Source: Snodgrassella gandavensis (GTDB lineage Bacteria > Pseudomonadota > Gammaproteobacteria > Burkholderiales > Neisseriaceae). From it: a DNA stretch of 55,249 nt. The notes under the pieces are model-generated. The model was not told where the DNA came from, searched no databases, and saw only the letters and a list, made by a program, of their open reading frames with translations. The translations under genes were made by a program, and so were the position numbers. The stretch spans positions 1 to 55,249 of the forward strand of contig NZ_CAJZCE010000014.1 in assembly GCF_914768025.1 (NCBI RefSeq), written 5' to 3'. Shown in pieces: positions 39,907 through 49,958 of the stretch (within the stretch, counting starts at the first letter, position 1; each line of letters begins with the position of its first letter).

Positions 39907-40710
39907 CTATTCCTCAAAGTCACTTTTTATTATAGGCACCATCATACGTTGCGCACAGCCGAATACCGACAGCTGTCGCCATCCCATACGAATTTGTGCA
40001 GCTAAACGGCGATATCTAAAGCAAACTCTACTATAAAAATTGTTTGCCTGTGGTTTCAGATTATTCTGTGGTGTTATCGTCGAAACAAAAGAAACCGGTG
40101 ATTCCAAGCCATAATTAATACACTGATCCAGCTGAATCGCAGCGGCCGGATAGACCTGCCAAGCATTTAACTCATATGAACGACATAAAAATGCATCTGC
40201 CAATGCTGGTGCCGAATGTTTTGCTCTATTTAACAATTTCTGTGCACCTGAGGGAAATAGAATATATGCAGCCGCACCAGTTCGATCCTGATATAACTGA
40301 CGTAATTCATAGCCAGCAACAAACACATCGGCTTTTTTACCCAACCACTTACGACGATGGCGTGTTTCCAGATTCACATAATCCACTTCACCAATTCGGG
40401 AAAATAACGCTGCCAAAACATCAGCAGTTTTATGCGAAAGCAAAGCATCATCTTCAAGAATCAACCACGGCTTACCAGTGTCTAGCACATACTGCCATGC
40501 AGTCTTGTGACTCAAAAAACAGGCCACCTCAGCTGGGCGCATTTTACGTTCCCAACCATTTGCCAGTTGTTCATATCTCTCAATCAGAATATCAGAACTG
40601 TTAACAGCAGCCAGACGCTGCATCGGTATCTGTAAATGAGCCAGCTGCTTGCGCTGAAATTCCAACCGCTCAGATGAATGGTTCAGATTAATTACCAAAG
40701 CAGAAATCAT
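39907..40710 (-). CDS. GT25 family glycosyltransferase (LOS type)
   Basis: A 267-residue GT25 (LgtB/LgtE/Lex-1 type) protein. The N-terminus MISALVINLNHSSERLEF matches the family's start; the DxD-like metal site EDD is at residues 86-88 in WLILEDDALLS, and CFLSHKTAWQYVL precedes it. GT25 enzymes usually add galactose or glucose to LOS. It is clearly related to the GT25 gene at 41558 but not close enough to be a recent copy. It is 21 bp downstream of the neighbouring transferase gene in the same operon. Confidence 0.9.
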   Translation of the reverse strand: MISALVINLNHSSERLEFQRKQLAHLQIPMQRLAAVNSSDILIERYEQLANGWERKMRPAEVACFLSHKTAWQYVLDTGKPWLILEDDALLSHKTADVLAALFSRIGEVDYVNLETRHRRKWLGKKADVFVAGYELRQLYQDRTGAAAYILFPSGAQKLLNRAKHSAPALADAFLCRSYELNAWQVYPAAAIQLDQCINYGLESPVSFVSTITPQNNLKPQANNFYSRVCFRYRRLAAQIRMGWRQLSVFGCAQRMMVPIIKSDFEE

Positions 40711-40731
40711 CTGTTTCCTTCACTACAGATA

Positions 40732-41526
40732 TTACAGTGAACCACCAGAACTGTGCCGGAACAGAATATCCTCAATCTCACGTATCCGATCCATACGGCG
40801 CTGTACTTTGCTTTTACGAATTGAAAATAATTTCCCACTGGTTCTCAGATTTTCATGAACCACTCGTGCTGCCTGCAATTGCTCAATATAAACCTGCTGC
40901 TTCGGCGCACGTAAATTATCTTCACGATCAAATATCCAGCAAAAGCCAACTGGCAAGTGAAAAACCTTATAACGAGGCTGGGCTGAAGCCTGATCAGCAG
41001 CAATAACAGACTGCAATACTTCCTGATCCCATATTTCTGGATGGGCTATACACTGCCGATTCCATTCTGCCAGTAAATGTCTTACAGCCTCCGTATCCTG
41101 TAAAAACAGAGTTGCAGATACTAAATGTCCATCGCCCAGATCATAATAAACTGCTATATCACAATCTAAGCCAGCCAGATATTTCAGTGGAGAAACATGG
41201 AAAACCGCATCAACATCCACATAAAGCATAGGACCACTGACCAAATCACGTTCACGCAGCAAATAAGCCGATTTAAAAGATGTATTGGCCTCCCAGCCAC
41301 CCTGACTTGGAATCGTTGTTGTTTTAACGCCAATCCCCAAACGCTCAGCTGAAGTACACATACGTTTAGCTTCATGAGTGTAAAACTCATCGTCAGTATG
41401 ATAGGCCACAACCGTTACACCATCACCTGCTGACGCTTTCATGTCCTCAGTAACCACCTCAGCCAGTGGAACCACAACCCGACGATTCTTGGCACGCCAT
41501 GCATATTCCCTACCCAGTTTAACCAT
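40732..41526 (-). CDS. putative nucleotide-diphospho-sugar transferase
   Basis: A 264-residue protein with a GT-A-like fold. The core begins GVTVVAYHTDDEFYTHEAKRM, and the DxD motif is Asp104-x-Asp106 in MLYVDVDAVFH. A conserved region around WDQEVLQSVI and VFHLPVGFCWIFDRED is typical of proteins annotated as 'putative nucleotide-diphospho-sugar transferase' in Neisserial loci. The C-terminus is basic. It lies between two GT25 genes in one operon. Sugar and acceptor are unknown. Confidence 0.75.
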   Translation of the reverse strand: MVKLGREYAWRAKNRRVVVPLAEVVTEDMKASAGDGVTVVAYHTDDEFYTHEAKRMCTSAERLGIGVKTTTIPSQGGWEANTSFKSAYLLRERDLVSGPMLYVDVDAVFHVSPLKYLAGLDCDIAVYYDLGDGHLVSATLFLQDTEAVRHLLAEWNRQCIAHPEIWDQEVLQSVIAADQASAQPRYKVFHLPVGFCWIFDREDNLRAPKQQVYIEQLQAARVVHENLRTSGKLFSIRKSKVQRRMDRIREIEDILFRHSSGGSL

Positions 41527-41557
41527 TATTACTATTCTCTAACATTACAAATATTCA

Positions 41558-42409
41558 TTATAACCGTGTCCAGCCATACATACGCACAACATCAAGCAAG
41601 CGCTGCCAATGTCGCCCCTTAACAAAAAATCTTTTAACTCTTTGTACTAAAGTCAGTTTAAAGCGCACACGGTGAGGAATATCCGAGTCCAGAGACTGGA
41701 AGGCCAGCGGTTCAACCAGAAATGCTTCTTTTAACTGGCCACCACTATAATGCCAAACCTTATCAATAGGATAAAAAAGGGTTTTACTTGCTAAAAGCAT
41801 GTTTTTAGCCCCCTGTAAAGATACAATATAACAACAGGCCAATGATGGAGCAATATCACATTCACAAGCAGTCATACCATTACTCAAAGCATGCAAACGA
41901 AAAATCTTCCACCTGACAATCGCCTTACTTTCCATTGAGTGCCATGACCTGCGTTTAAAAAATTGCCAGAATCGTGGACGAATAAACTGCTGTTGAGTAA
42001 TGCAAAAATTAACAGCTGTAACATCAATATCATAAAAAGGTCTTTTTAAAGTCAGGTTCAAAAAATCAAATGACTCATAATTTCTCTTATCAGCTAACAA
42101 AGAAACCAGCTCAGGTTTAAGCTGGACATCATCTTCCAGAATCAAAGCATAAGGTATATTTTCAGCCACTATTCGCTGCCATACGGCCTGATGAGACAAA
42201 GCACAGCCAATCTCCCCATTTACAGCCTTACGCTTACATTCCAGTGCAAATCTTTGCTGATTAAAAAAAACTTTCTGCTCATCAGTTAAACAATTACCAT
42301 CAACAGCACTTACTCTTTCAAAAGCAATACCCAGATTTTCCAATTGTTGTTTAACAAACATTAATCTATCTGGACGACGATCCAGATTAATTAAAAAAGT
42401 TTTGAGCAT
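41558..42409 (-). CDS. GT25 family glycosyltransferase (LOS type)
   Basis: A 283-residue GT25 transferase and first gene of the four-gene operon. N-terminus MLKTFLINLDRRPDRLMFV, the conserved EIGCALSHQAVWQRI (66-80), and EDD at residues 92-94 (LILEDDVQLKPE) are family hallmarks. Likely adds a hexose to the LOS core. Its start faces the start of the forward gene at 42611 across 201 bp, so the two share a divergent promoter region. Confidence 0.9.
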   Translation of the reverse strand: MLKTFLINLDRRPDRLMFVKQQLENLGIAFERVSAVDGNCLTDEQKVFFNQQRFALECKRKAVNGEIGCALSHQAVWQRIVAENIPYALILEDDVQLKPELVSLLADKRNYESFDFLNLTLKRPFYDIDVTAVNFCITQQQFIRPRFWQFFKRRSWHSMESKAIVRWKIFRLHALSNGMTACECDIAPSLACCYIVSLQGAKNMLLASKTLFYPIDKVWHYSGGQLKEAFLVEPLAFQSLDSDIPHRVRFKLTLVQRVKRFFVKGRHWQRLLDVVRMYGWTRL

Positions 42410-42610
42410 TTATCCAACACCATACACACTTCAATCGCATATTATTCATAAATTATAACCAAAAACAGCTCCACCATTAACTGATAAATCCTGCATTCAG
42501 ACACAATCAGTAACATAAACTGCTAAAATACCAGTCTGACACTACACTCCCTATTCTATTGCAACTTCACAATTATCAAAAACACCGAACCTTACTAAGT
42601 TAATTTAACA

Positions 42611-43684
42611 ATGTCGCAACATACTATTATTCTGGCCATGTCTAGCTACAGCGACTTTGCCTGTGCTATTAAAACCCATTTAGAATATCATAATTTCCAA
42701 GTGACCTTTATTGACAGCACTTCAGAAAAACTGAAAAAGCAGATAGATACCAATTTTCGCTACCCCAGCCTGAAAGCACACCTAATTCACACAGCTCGAA
42801 AAATTTTTCTGTCAGACTGTTCCTATAAAACCCATCTAAAAAAACAGATATACAACCAAAAATTACAGGAAAATATACATAGTATTCTGGGTAATAATCT
42901 TTATGACTATACTCTGGTTATTCGCCCTGATCTATTTTCCCTACCAGCTTTACAGTTACTGAAAAAACATACAAAAACAAATTTTGTGGGTTATCAATGG
43001 AATGGAATCAAACGATTTCCCAAAACCATTCCCACAATAGCTTTATTTGACCGTTTTTTCGTATTCGACTCTGCGGATTTGAATAATCCAGAATACAACC
43101 AGTACCACCTCAATGGAATCAGTAATTTTTATTTTGACATGTACCAGCCACAACCAGTCCCTCATAGCGGTTCCACTGCCTATTTCGTTGGATTACATGT
43201 AGACACCCGCATTGCAGCCATAGAGGCCTGCGCTAATGCCCTAATGCAAAATGGCGTGAGCTTAAATTTCAATATCAAATTTCGCCCATCCGAAGCCTAC
43301 AAAGCTGCCCAGTATTCATGCAGACAGATTCATGTTATTCCAGAAAATATTACTTTTGAAGATAACTTACAGCATGTTAACATGGCAGATATACTCATCG
43401 ATATCGTCAATCCCGTGCATAACGGTTTATCGTTCCGTGTATTTGAATCCCTATATTATCAAAAAAAATTAATCACTAATAACCCACAAATAAAAAGTTA
43501 TGATTTCTACCATCCAGATAACATCTTTATCTGGAGGAGAGCAGAAGACTTACAGCAAATTGCAGACTTTCTGGCAAAACCACTGATTAGCATCAATCCA
43601 GATATTGTACAAAAATATAGTTTTGCAAACTGGATCAAAAATATTCTGAATAAACCGCCCTTTCAGCCCATATCAGTTATATAG
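42611..43684 (+). CDS. unassigned surface-glycan protein, paralogue 1 of 3
   Basis: A 357-residue protein I do not recognise by family, with two close relatives in the window (46469-47476 and 50985-52031). Shared motifs run in order: YDYTLVIRPDLF (98-109), GYQWNGIKRFP (127-137), a LFDRFFVFD segment (145-153), NFYFDMYQP (172-180), GLHVDTRIAAIE (194-205), HNGLSFRVFESLYYQKKLITN (270-290, with the Glu279 likely important), YDFYHPDNIFIW (297-308), FLAKP, and a C-terminal KYSFANWIKNIL. The layout of an N-terminal half followed by a conserved ExxYYxKKLITxN loop resembles GT-B enzymes such as CgeB-like transferases, so a sugar transferase is my inference. It stands alone, divergent from the GT25 operon. 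Confidence 0.6.
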   Translation: MSQHTIILAMSSYSDFACAIKTHLEYHNFQVTFIDSTSEKLKKQIDTNFRYPSLKAHLIHTARKIFLSDCSYKTHLKKQIYNQKLQENIHSILGNNLYDYTLVIRPDLFSLPALQLLKKHTKTNFVGYQWNGIKRFPKTIPTIALFDRFFVFDSADLNNPEYNQYHLNGISNFYFDMYQPQPVPHSGSTAYFVGLHVDTRIAAIEACANALMQNGVSLNFNIKFRPSEAYKAAQYSCRQIHVIPENITFEDNLQHVNMADILIDIVNPVHNGLSFRVFESLYYQKKLITNNPQIKSYDFYHPDNIFIWRRAEDLQQIADFLAKPLISINPDIVQKYSFANWIKNILNKPPFQPISVI

Positions 43685-44136
43685 TCGAAAATAATTGCTA
43701 AAGAAACTATAGCCGAAGCTTTACTGGTACCAAATCCAGCTAAGTACGTTCAATTGCATCATCAGCTAAAAAGAATCAGCTAAAAGCTATTCTTCAAAAA
43801 CGTATATCCCAAATTACTCAACAACAATTTCACACCATATTGACAAACCTAAAGCTCTTTTCTACCTGGATATCAATGTCAGTCGAACAAACCTGTGTCT
43901 ATAACTCAACAGAAACACCAGCTTCAATGTATTCTTCATAACTACACATATCAAAACTAGCCAGATACTATAATTTTCCAAAATCACAGCATCTGGATAT
44001 AAATACTTACCAATATTCTATGTATGAAAAAAAGCAAATTAGCACTTCCAACTTACATTAAAATGTACAGCATGCATAAATCAAAATTTACTATGCAAAA
44101 CCGAATAATTCATATAGAAAAACTTTCTTTTATCAA
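43685..44136. other. intergenic, nothing recognised
   Basis: 452 bp between paralogue 1 and the end of msbA. A stretch at 43755-43930 reads open for about 60 codons on the plus strand (LKAILQKRISQITQQQFHTI) and could be a scrap of a transposase, but it has no start and I cannot assign it. A small frame at 44024-44206 overlaps the msbA end and is not called. Confidence 0.4.
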
Positions 44137-45924
44137 TTACTTTAATAAAGTGCGTTCAGCTGGATTACGGTTTTCGCCAAACTGCATACGGTGTAAAAAC
44201 GCATAACGACCATTTTTCGCCAGCAAAGCCTCGTGTTTACCCTGCTCCACAATTTTGCCCTGATGCATCACCACAATATTATCAGCATTTTCAATAGTCG
44301 AAAGCCGATGAGCAATGACAATTGTTGTCCGGTTTTTCATTAAAGTTTCCAATGCCGATTGTACTAATCGCTCAGATTCAGTATCCAGCGCACTAGTGGC
44401 CTCATCCAAAATCAAAATTGGTGCATCTTTTAACAATGCCCGTGCAATAGCCAAACGCTGTCGTTGTCCACCAGAAAGCTTCATTCCCTGATCACCTACT
44501 TCAGTCTGCAAACCTTCTGGCATATTACTAATAAACGCCCACGCATTAGCGGCTTTGGCTGCCTGAATAATATCTGCTTCTGTTGCATGCGGGGAACCAT
44601 AAGCAATATTATTGGCGATCGTATCATTAAACAAAACAACATCCTGACTAACCAGCGCCATCTGGGAACGAAGATTTCTCAACTCAAAATCCTCTACATC
44701 AATTCCGCCAATACTCAACCGTCCACTAGTAACATCATAAAACCGTGGAATCAGATTTACCGTAGAAGTTTTGCCACAACCCGACTCCCCTACCAACGCA
44801 ACGACACTACCTTGTTTAATCGTCAGATTCAAAAGATCAACTGCATTTTTATCTGCATGCTGATAACGCAAAGTCACATCCTGAAAAACAATGTCACCTA
44901 TAGGAGAAGCCAGCTGTTTTACACCTTGGTTTTTTTCTTCAGGTACATCCAGAAAACGGAATACACTGTCAGCAGCCATCAATCCGGTCTGTAACACACT
45001 AGACATATTGGTAATCCGTTTTAACGGATCAAACATCATCAACATGGCCGATAGAAAAGACATAAAATCACCAGCAGTAAAACCTGCATGACTGGCTCTT
45101 TTAGCGGCGACATACAAAATAATCGATAACGACGTGGCAATTAACAACTGGGTTACCGCGCTGCCGATTGAAGTATAGGATTGACGTCGTACAGCCAAAC
45201 TACGTAATGCCCGATTAGTCTTTTCCAAACGACTCTGTTCATAGTGTTGCCCACCATAAATACGTACAACCCGCGTACCATCAATAGACTCAGACAAAAT
45301 CTGCATGACCTGACCAAGATCATTCTGGCTTCTCGTTACCAACTGTCGGATACGCTTATTAATGATTCGTACACACCAAGCAATCAACGGAATCGTAACG
45401 AAAGTAATCAATGTCAATTGCCAGTCAAGATAAAACAACCAAATGAGAAGACCCAGAACAGTAACACCATCTTTAGCAAACACGGTAATCACATCAAAGC
45501 CAGCGGCCGTTATCCCTTTAGCATCATTGGTAATGCGCGACATCATGCGGCCACGGCTATTGTCCTGATAATAACCAATGGGTAGCATCATCATCTTTGC
45601 AAACAAATCACGCTGAATTACTTGAACCATCTGGTTAGAAATATAAGCACTGGTATATTCATTAATATAATTGGCGATGCCACGGAAAATAAACAAGCCT
45701 ACAATTTCAAATGGTACCCATTTCATGGCTTCAATATTTTTTTCAACGAAACCATTATCAATAATCGGTTTCAGTAAATAAGCAAAAAGAGGCCCAGTTA
45801 CGCCTACAACAACCATTGCTAACACGGAAATAAAAAAATACTTTACCAATCCGCGCATATATGGGAACAGTCTTTTATACAGATTCTGTGGTGAATAAGA
45901 ATTGGTTTCTTTACTTTTTTTCAT
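44137..45924 (-). CDS. msbA: lipid A export ATP-binding/permease protein
   Basis: A 595-residue ABC exporter with an N-terminal transmembrane domain of six helices (about 20-320) and a C-terminal nucleotide-binding domain. Walker A GESGCGKTST, Q-loop, signature LSGGQRQR, Walker B ILILDEATSALD and the switch His in VIAHRLSTI are present. It moves lipid A-core (LOS) from the inner leaflet for further transport. Position amid LOS transferase genes fits this job. The nearest gene to its right starts 545 bp away on the other strand. The annotation as MsbA rather than another flippase rests on size and motif match. Confidence 0.93.
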   Translation of the reverse strand: MKKSKETNSYSPQNLYKRLFPYMRGLVKYFFISVLAMVVVGVTGPLFAYLLKPIIDNGFVEKNIEAMKWVPFEIVGLFIFRGIANYINEYTSAYISNQMVQVIQRDLFAKMMMLPIGYYQDNSRGRMMSRITNDAKGITAAGFDVITVFAKDGVTVLGLLIWLFYLDWQLTLITFVTIPLIAWCVRIINKRIRQLVTRSQNDLGQVMQILSESIDGTRVVRIYGGQHYEQSRLEKTNRALRSLAVRRQSYTSIGSAVTQLLIATSLSIILYVAAKRASHAGFTAGDFMSFLSAMLMMFDPLKRITNMSSVLQTGLMAADSVFRFLDVPEEKNQGVKQLASPIGDIVFQDVTLRYQHADKNAVDLLNLTIKQGSVVALVGESGCGKTSTVNLIPRFYDVTSGRLSIGGIDVEDFELRNLRSQMALVSQDVVLFNDTIANNIAYGSPHATEADIIQAAKAANAWAFISNMPEGLQTEVGDQGMKLSGGQRQRLAIARALLKDAPILILDEATSALDTESERLVQSALETLMKNRTTIVIAHRLSTIENADNIVVMHQGKIVEQGKHEALLAKNGRYAFLHRMQFGENRNPAERTLLK

Positions 45925-46468
45925 TCGCTAGCCAGAACAATCAAATACATAAAAAATTTCATATAAATTAAAATACGAAACACGATAAAAGAGCGTGCTC
46001 ACCAAATTACTTGGTTATTCGCACACATAAACACAGCACAAATCTATTGCATTGAGTAAATATCCAGACTAAAACTATATCTAGAGTATAAAACTCCCAA
46101 GACTATACATTAGCAGTATTCTACCAAATCAAAAACAACCTGCATGAAATACTTAACATATAATTATATCTGTGATTGATATAAAATCATAACTCCGCGT
46201 AGCTACAACCCATATAAAGATAGCAAGTTTGTGTGTCGCTTGAATTTAGTTAAATATCGATTAAACACGTTCCCATACCATATATTCCAAATACAAAAGT
46301 GCTACAGACTAATTTCAGTCTGAAAAATTAATGCAAATAAGCCGAATATATAGCGATGTACAAAATAAATTAAAATATCAAATAATCATCCAATATTGAT
46401 TAAAGCATGCATAAACGTTTAAAATAAGTTGCCTAAATCCGTTGTTAATCTCTTATCTGTTGTATTCC
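45925..46468. other. long AT-rich intergenic region
   Basis: 544 bp between msbA (minus) and paralogue 2 (plus), which start away from each other. It is AT-rich and should hold both promoters. I see no hairpin, repeat or further gene. The frame at 46442 adds nine residues to paralogue 2 from a TTG, but the ATG at 46469 is the better start. Confidence 0.5.
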
Positions 46469-47476
46469 ATGACCCGTAAAACCATAATATTAGCCATGCC
46501 GCCGAGCAATGGTATAGTAGAATTAATTGAAAAAAATCTTCAATTTCATGGATACGAGGTATTACGTATAGATAGTATTTTAAAATTCAAATACAACAAT
46601 CTTTGGGAACGCACATACCAGTTTTTTCACAAACACATTACCAAGAGCAACACATATAAAAAGAAACTGAAAGTAAAACAAAGTTTTTATAAAGCACAAC
46701 AACTGCTTGCAAATAATCATTATGACTATACCTTAGTCATTCGTCCGGATATTTACCCACAGAATGTTCTAACTTTATTAAAACAACACACCAAGAACAA
46801 ATTTATTGGCTATCAATGGGATGGACTAAAACGATTTCCAGTAAAAAATATTATTCATCTATTTGACCAGTTTTATATTTTCGATCATACCGATTTAACT
46901 AACCCAGACTACCAAAACTATCAACTTCATAACATTACTAATTTTTATTTTGATATGGTACAGCCACACCGCGTCAAAAATAACAAACTATTGGCTTATT
47001 ATATCGGTGATCACCAAGCCTGCCGTGTCGCAGCAATAGAACACTGTGCCGAGAAATTAGCTAAAAATGGAGTAGATATCAAATTTATTATACCTACGAG
47101 CAAGACTAAAGATATTAAATGCTATAAATCAAAGCACATTACTTTTGGCAAACAAAACCGACTCTCCTATTATGAGAATTTAAAGCATGTCGATTCATCA
47201 GATATTCTGGTTGATTTTGTTATTGCCGGGCACAATGGACTGTCATTTCGTCATTTTGAGGCACTCTATTATCAGAAAAAACTGATTACTACTAACACAC
47301 ATGTTCAATATTATGACTTCTATCACCCAAATAACATATTTATATGGGATGAAAAAAATCTAGATGAAATACAGGAATTTCTGGCAAAACCATTTATTCA
47401 AATAGATACTCATATTGTAGAAAAATATAGCTTCAAAAACTGGATAAAAAACATTTTAGATAAAAGCTTCTATTAA
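46469..47476 (+). CDS. unassigned surface-glycan protein, paralogue 2 of 3
   Basis: A 335-residue relative of the proteins at 42611 and 50985. It begins MTRKTIILAMP, and has YDYTLVIRPDIYP, GYQWDGLKRFP, LFDQFYIFD, NFYFDMVQP, HNGLSFRHFEALYYQKKLIT, YDFYHPNNIFIW and KYSFKNWIKNIL in the same order. The N-terminal ATG at 46469 gives the family start; the ORF is open to a TTG at 46442. One conserved-motif difference is RHFEALYY, where the others have RVFESLYY. It has its own promoter space on both sides, and no partner gene is within 350 bp. Confidence 0.6.
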   Translation: MTRKTIILAMPPSNGIVELIEKNLQFHGYEVLRIDSILKFKYNNLWERTYQFFHKHITKSNTYKKKLKVKQSFYKAQQLLANNHYDYTLVIRPDIYPQNVLTLLKQHTKNKFIGYQWDGLKRFPVKNIIHLFDQFYIFDHTDLTNPDYQNYQLHNITNFYFDMVQPHRVKNNKLLAYYIGDHQACRVAAIEHCAEKLAKNGVDIKFIIPTSKTKDIKCYKSKHITFGKQNRLSYYENLKHVDSSDILVDFVIAGHNGLSFRHFEALYYQKKLITTNTHVQYYDFYHPNNIFIWDEKNLDEIQEFLAKPFIQIDTHIVEKYSFKNWIKNILDKSFY

Positions 47477-47827
47477 AAAATTCACCAATTAGAAATAAAT
47501 TAGCCTGAAAATGCTCAAGTCAGTACAGTTTGAGCAATACAGTCTGAAGCTAAATATATATAATAATATAACTATACACATAAGCTAAAAATGAATGCCA
47601 GATACCAAATCCATACAAAAGAACATTCTAAATAGTTTTATTTAAATCAATTATTTGGATGGAATTTAATTTACATTATTTCCATAAATATTAACTAATT
47701 TTTTAATTAAAAACTTAAATTAACATTTTAACGAATAATAATAATAATTTTATTTTATCTGCAGCAGAATTACATATGTGTACAAAACTAACTCTTTAAC
47801 ACAAAAGAATAAAGAATAGCCATTATT
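47477..47827. other. AT-rich intergenic region
   Basis: 351 bp between paralogue 2 and the HAD-domain gene, both on the plus strand. Very AT-rich; the end holds a weak ribosome binding site (AAAGAAT) before 47828. No gene or repeat seen. Confidence 0.5.
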
Positions 47828-49957
47828 ATGAATACTTCAAGCCTCAACTCTTTATTAGATTCGGTAAACCTTTACTATTCACAAAATAAAGCAGAAATAG
47901 ATACAAAATACATCAATAAAATGTTAAAAGAGCTGGAAAACTATCCGATTATATCTTTTGATGTTTTCGATACCGTATTAACACGTTTGTTTGAATGTCC
48001 CATTGATTTATTTGCCTGTGTAGAAGGCATACTAATTGAACAGAAAATCTTTTTGCCAAATTTTGCACAAAAACGTCTAATAGCAGAGGAAATCAGCAGA
48101 AATTATTATGCCAAGAAAGAATTTCAGGAAGAAATAACTCTAGAGAATATCTATACCCAATTATTATCATTTTATCCTGGACAAGAAAAAGAATTGAATC
48201 AGGCTCAAAATATAGAACTTGCTACTGAAAAATCAAGTATGGTTGCCGTTATCGACAACCTCTGTCTGATTGAGAAACTTAAAAAACAGGGTAAAAAGAT
48301 TTACTTTGTATCTGATACCTACTTTTCAAAACAATTTGTTCAGGAATTACTTCAGCATGCAGGACTTGCAGATTACGATAAATTATTTATTTCTTCAGAC
48401 CTAATGAAAACCAAGCATAGTGGCAGAATCTGGGAAGAAGTACAAAAAAATAATATCAATAATAAAATTTTCCATATTGGCGACAATCTATATTCAGATG
48501 TTATAAAACCAAATCAAAATGATATTAAAACCTATCACTATTCGCGCTTTCTAGGAGAAAGACGATTAGGCGCTCAACTATCACCAGCATTAGTTCCTTT
48601 CTCACTGCTACAGAAAATGAGTAGTTTATCCCAGAAAATCAACTCAGATGAAAATAATGAAGAATCAGAATTCTGGACAAATTTAGGTAACACATTTGGT
48701 GCAGTTATACTCCAAAGTTTTGTTTTATGGCTGGAACAACAAATAACGAAGTATAAGATTGAACACATATTTTTTTGTGCACGCGATGCGCAAATTATCC
48801 AGAAAGTATGGAATTTACTTGAAATGGATAAAAAACACCAAACAACATCCAGCTATCTTTATTTATCACGTCAGGTACTACGTTTTCCAGTTTTTTATAT
48901 AGACATAATCACAACAGGAAAATTATCAAATTTCTCATTAGATTTAATGATTAACGAATCCGTAAGAAAAGGAGAGTCCTATAAAACATTTTTCAATAGA
49001 ATAGGCATTAACAATAGCATATTAACAAAAACAAAATTTAAATCAAAATTTGGAAATTTAAACCAAAATTTTGATTTCGAAAAAATTTCTGAAATTAAAA
49101 ATTACATTCAATACGAACTAACACCTTATTTAGTCTCAATTTACCAAGATTACTATACTAGTGCTATGGCTTATTATGAACAAGAAGGTCTATTTAATCA
49201 TAATAAACGCATTGCTATTGTAGATTTAGGATGGAAAGGAACGCTACAAACCGCATTAACAGAACTCCGTGAGCATAAAGGTATTAAACACAAAATATAT
49301 GGTTTTTACTATGGTTTATTTAATCACAGTGCACCCGGACGTTTATACAAAAATGGCATAATGAAATCTGCGTTTTTCAACATGTTCCAACGACCAAATG
49401 AAGAATTGCTTTTAGAAAATTCTATAAATATTCTAGAAAATCTCCATTCGGCCAATCATCAGACAACCATAAATTTTACTAATCATTCTGACACAAGTCT
49501 GTATCTGCCAGTATTAAAGCCAGATACAGACTATACGTATATTAATCAGTTTAATCAAACAATTAATCTGTTTCAGCAAAGTACAATTCAAACAATTACA
49601 AAATGGGCACGAAACGAACACATTTTTGGTATTGGTTCTGAATGGATTAATGTTTCTGTTGCAACAGCAGCTATTTTACAAATTTGCATCACACCAAATC
49701 GTTACGAACAAAAATATCTGGGAAAAATCAGCCACTGTACGTTAAATGATCACCAAACATCATATCATTTAATACCACAGAAATTACCTGTAGAGAAAAA
49801 AGAAGTTATACAATTACTGACTTTAGGAGGCTGGCCTTGTGGAGTTATAGGGCATTGGAAAGCAAACAAAAATAAAATCAAACCAGACATATACAAAATG
49901 GCAATTCATTTTTTTAAACGATATCCCGAACTAATTAAAAATTATCTGGCGAATTAA
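47828..49957 (+). CDS. HAD-superfamily protein with unassigned C-terminal domain
   Basis: A 709-residue two-part protein. Residues about 40-240 form a HAD phosphatase-like domain: motif I SFDVFDTVLTR (Asp45 nucleophile, with Asp48 at the third position of DxxxT-type order), motif II Ser162-Asp163 in FVSDTYFS, and motif IV GDN at 218-220 with Asp224 (HIGDNLYSDV). The C-terminal 450 residues contain a segment FFCARDAQIIQKVWNLL and IYGFYYGLFN, as in the COG5610-type predicted hydrolases found in polysaccharide loci. I do not recognise a catalytic motif there. The gene is followed by a GT2 gene one base after its stop, so they are co-transcribed. A role in processing a sugar phosphate or nucleotide-sugar is possible. 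Confidence 0.7.
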   Translation: MNTSSLNSLLDSVNLYYSQNKAEIDTKYINKMLKELENYPIISFDVFDTVLTRLFECPIDLFACVEGILIEQKIFLPNFAQKRLIAEEISRNYYAKKEFQEEITLENIYTQLLSFYPGQEKELNQAQNIELATEKSSMVAVIDNLCLIEKLKKQGKKIYFVSDTYFSKQFVQELLQHAGLADYDKLFISSDLMKTKHSGRIWEEVQKNNINNKIFHIGDNLYSDVIKPNQNDIKTYHYSRFLGERRLGAQLSPALVPFSLLQKMSSLSQKINSDENNEESEFWTNLGNTFGAVILQSFVLWLEQQITKYKIEHIFFCARDAQIIQKVWNLLEMDKKHQTTSSYLYLSRQVLRFPVFYIDIITTGKLSNFSLDLMINESVRKGESYKTFFNRIGINNSILTKTKFKSKFGNLNQNFDFEKISEIKNYIQYELTPYLVSIYQDYYTSAMAYYEQEGLFNHNKRIAIVDLGWKGTLQTALTELREHKGIKHKIYGFYYGLFNHSAPGRLYKNGIMKSAFFNMFQRPNEELLLENSINILENLHSANHQTTINFTNHSDTSLYLPVLKPDTDYTYINQFNQTINLFQQSTIQTITKWARNEHIFGIGSEWINVSVATAAILQICITPNRYEQKYLGKISHCTLNDHQTSYHLIPQKLPVEKKEVIQLLTLGGWPCGVIGHWKANKNKIKPDIYKMAIHFFKRYPELIKNYLAN

Positions 49958-49958
49958 C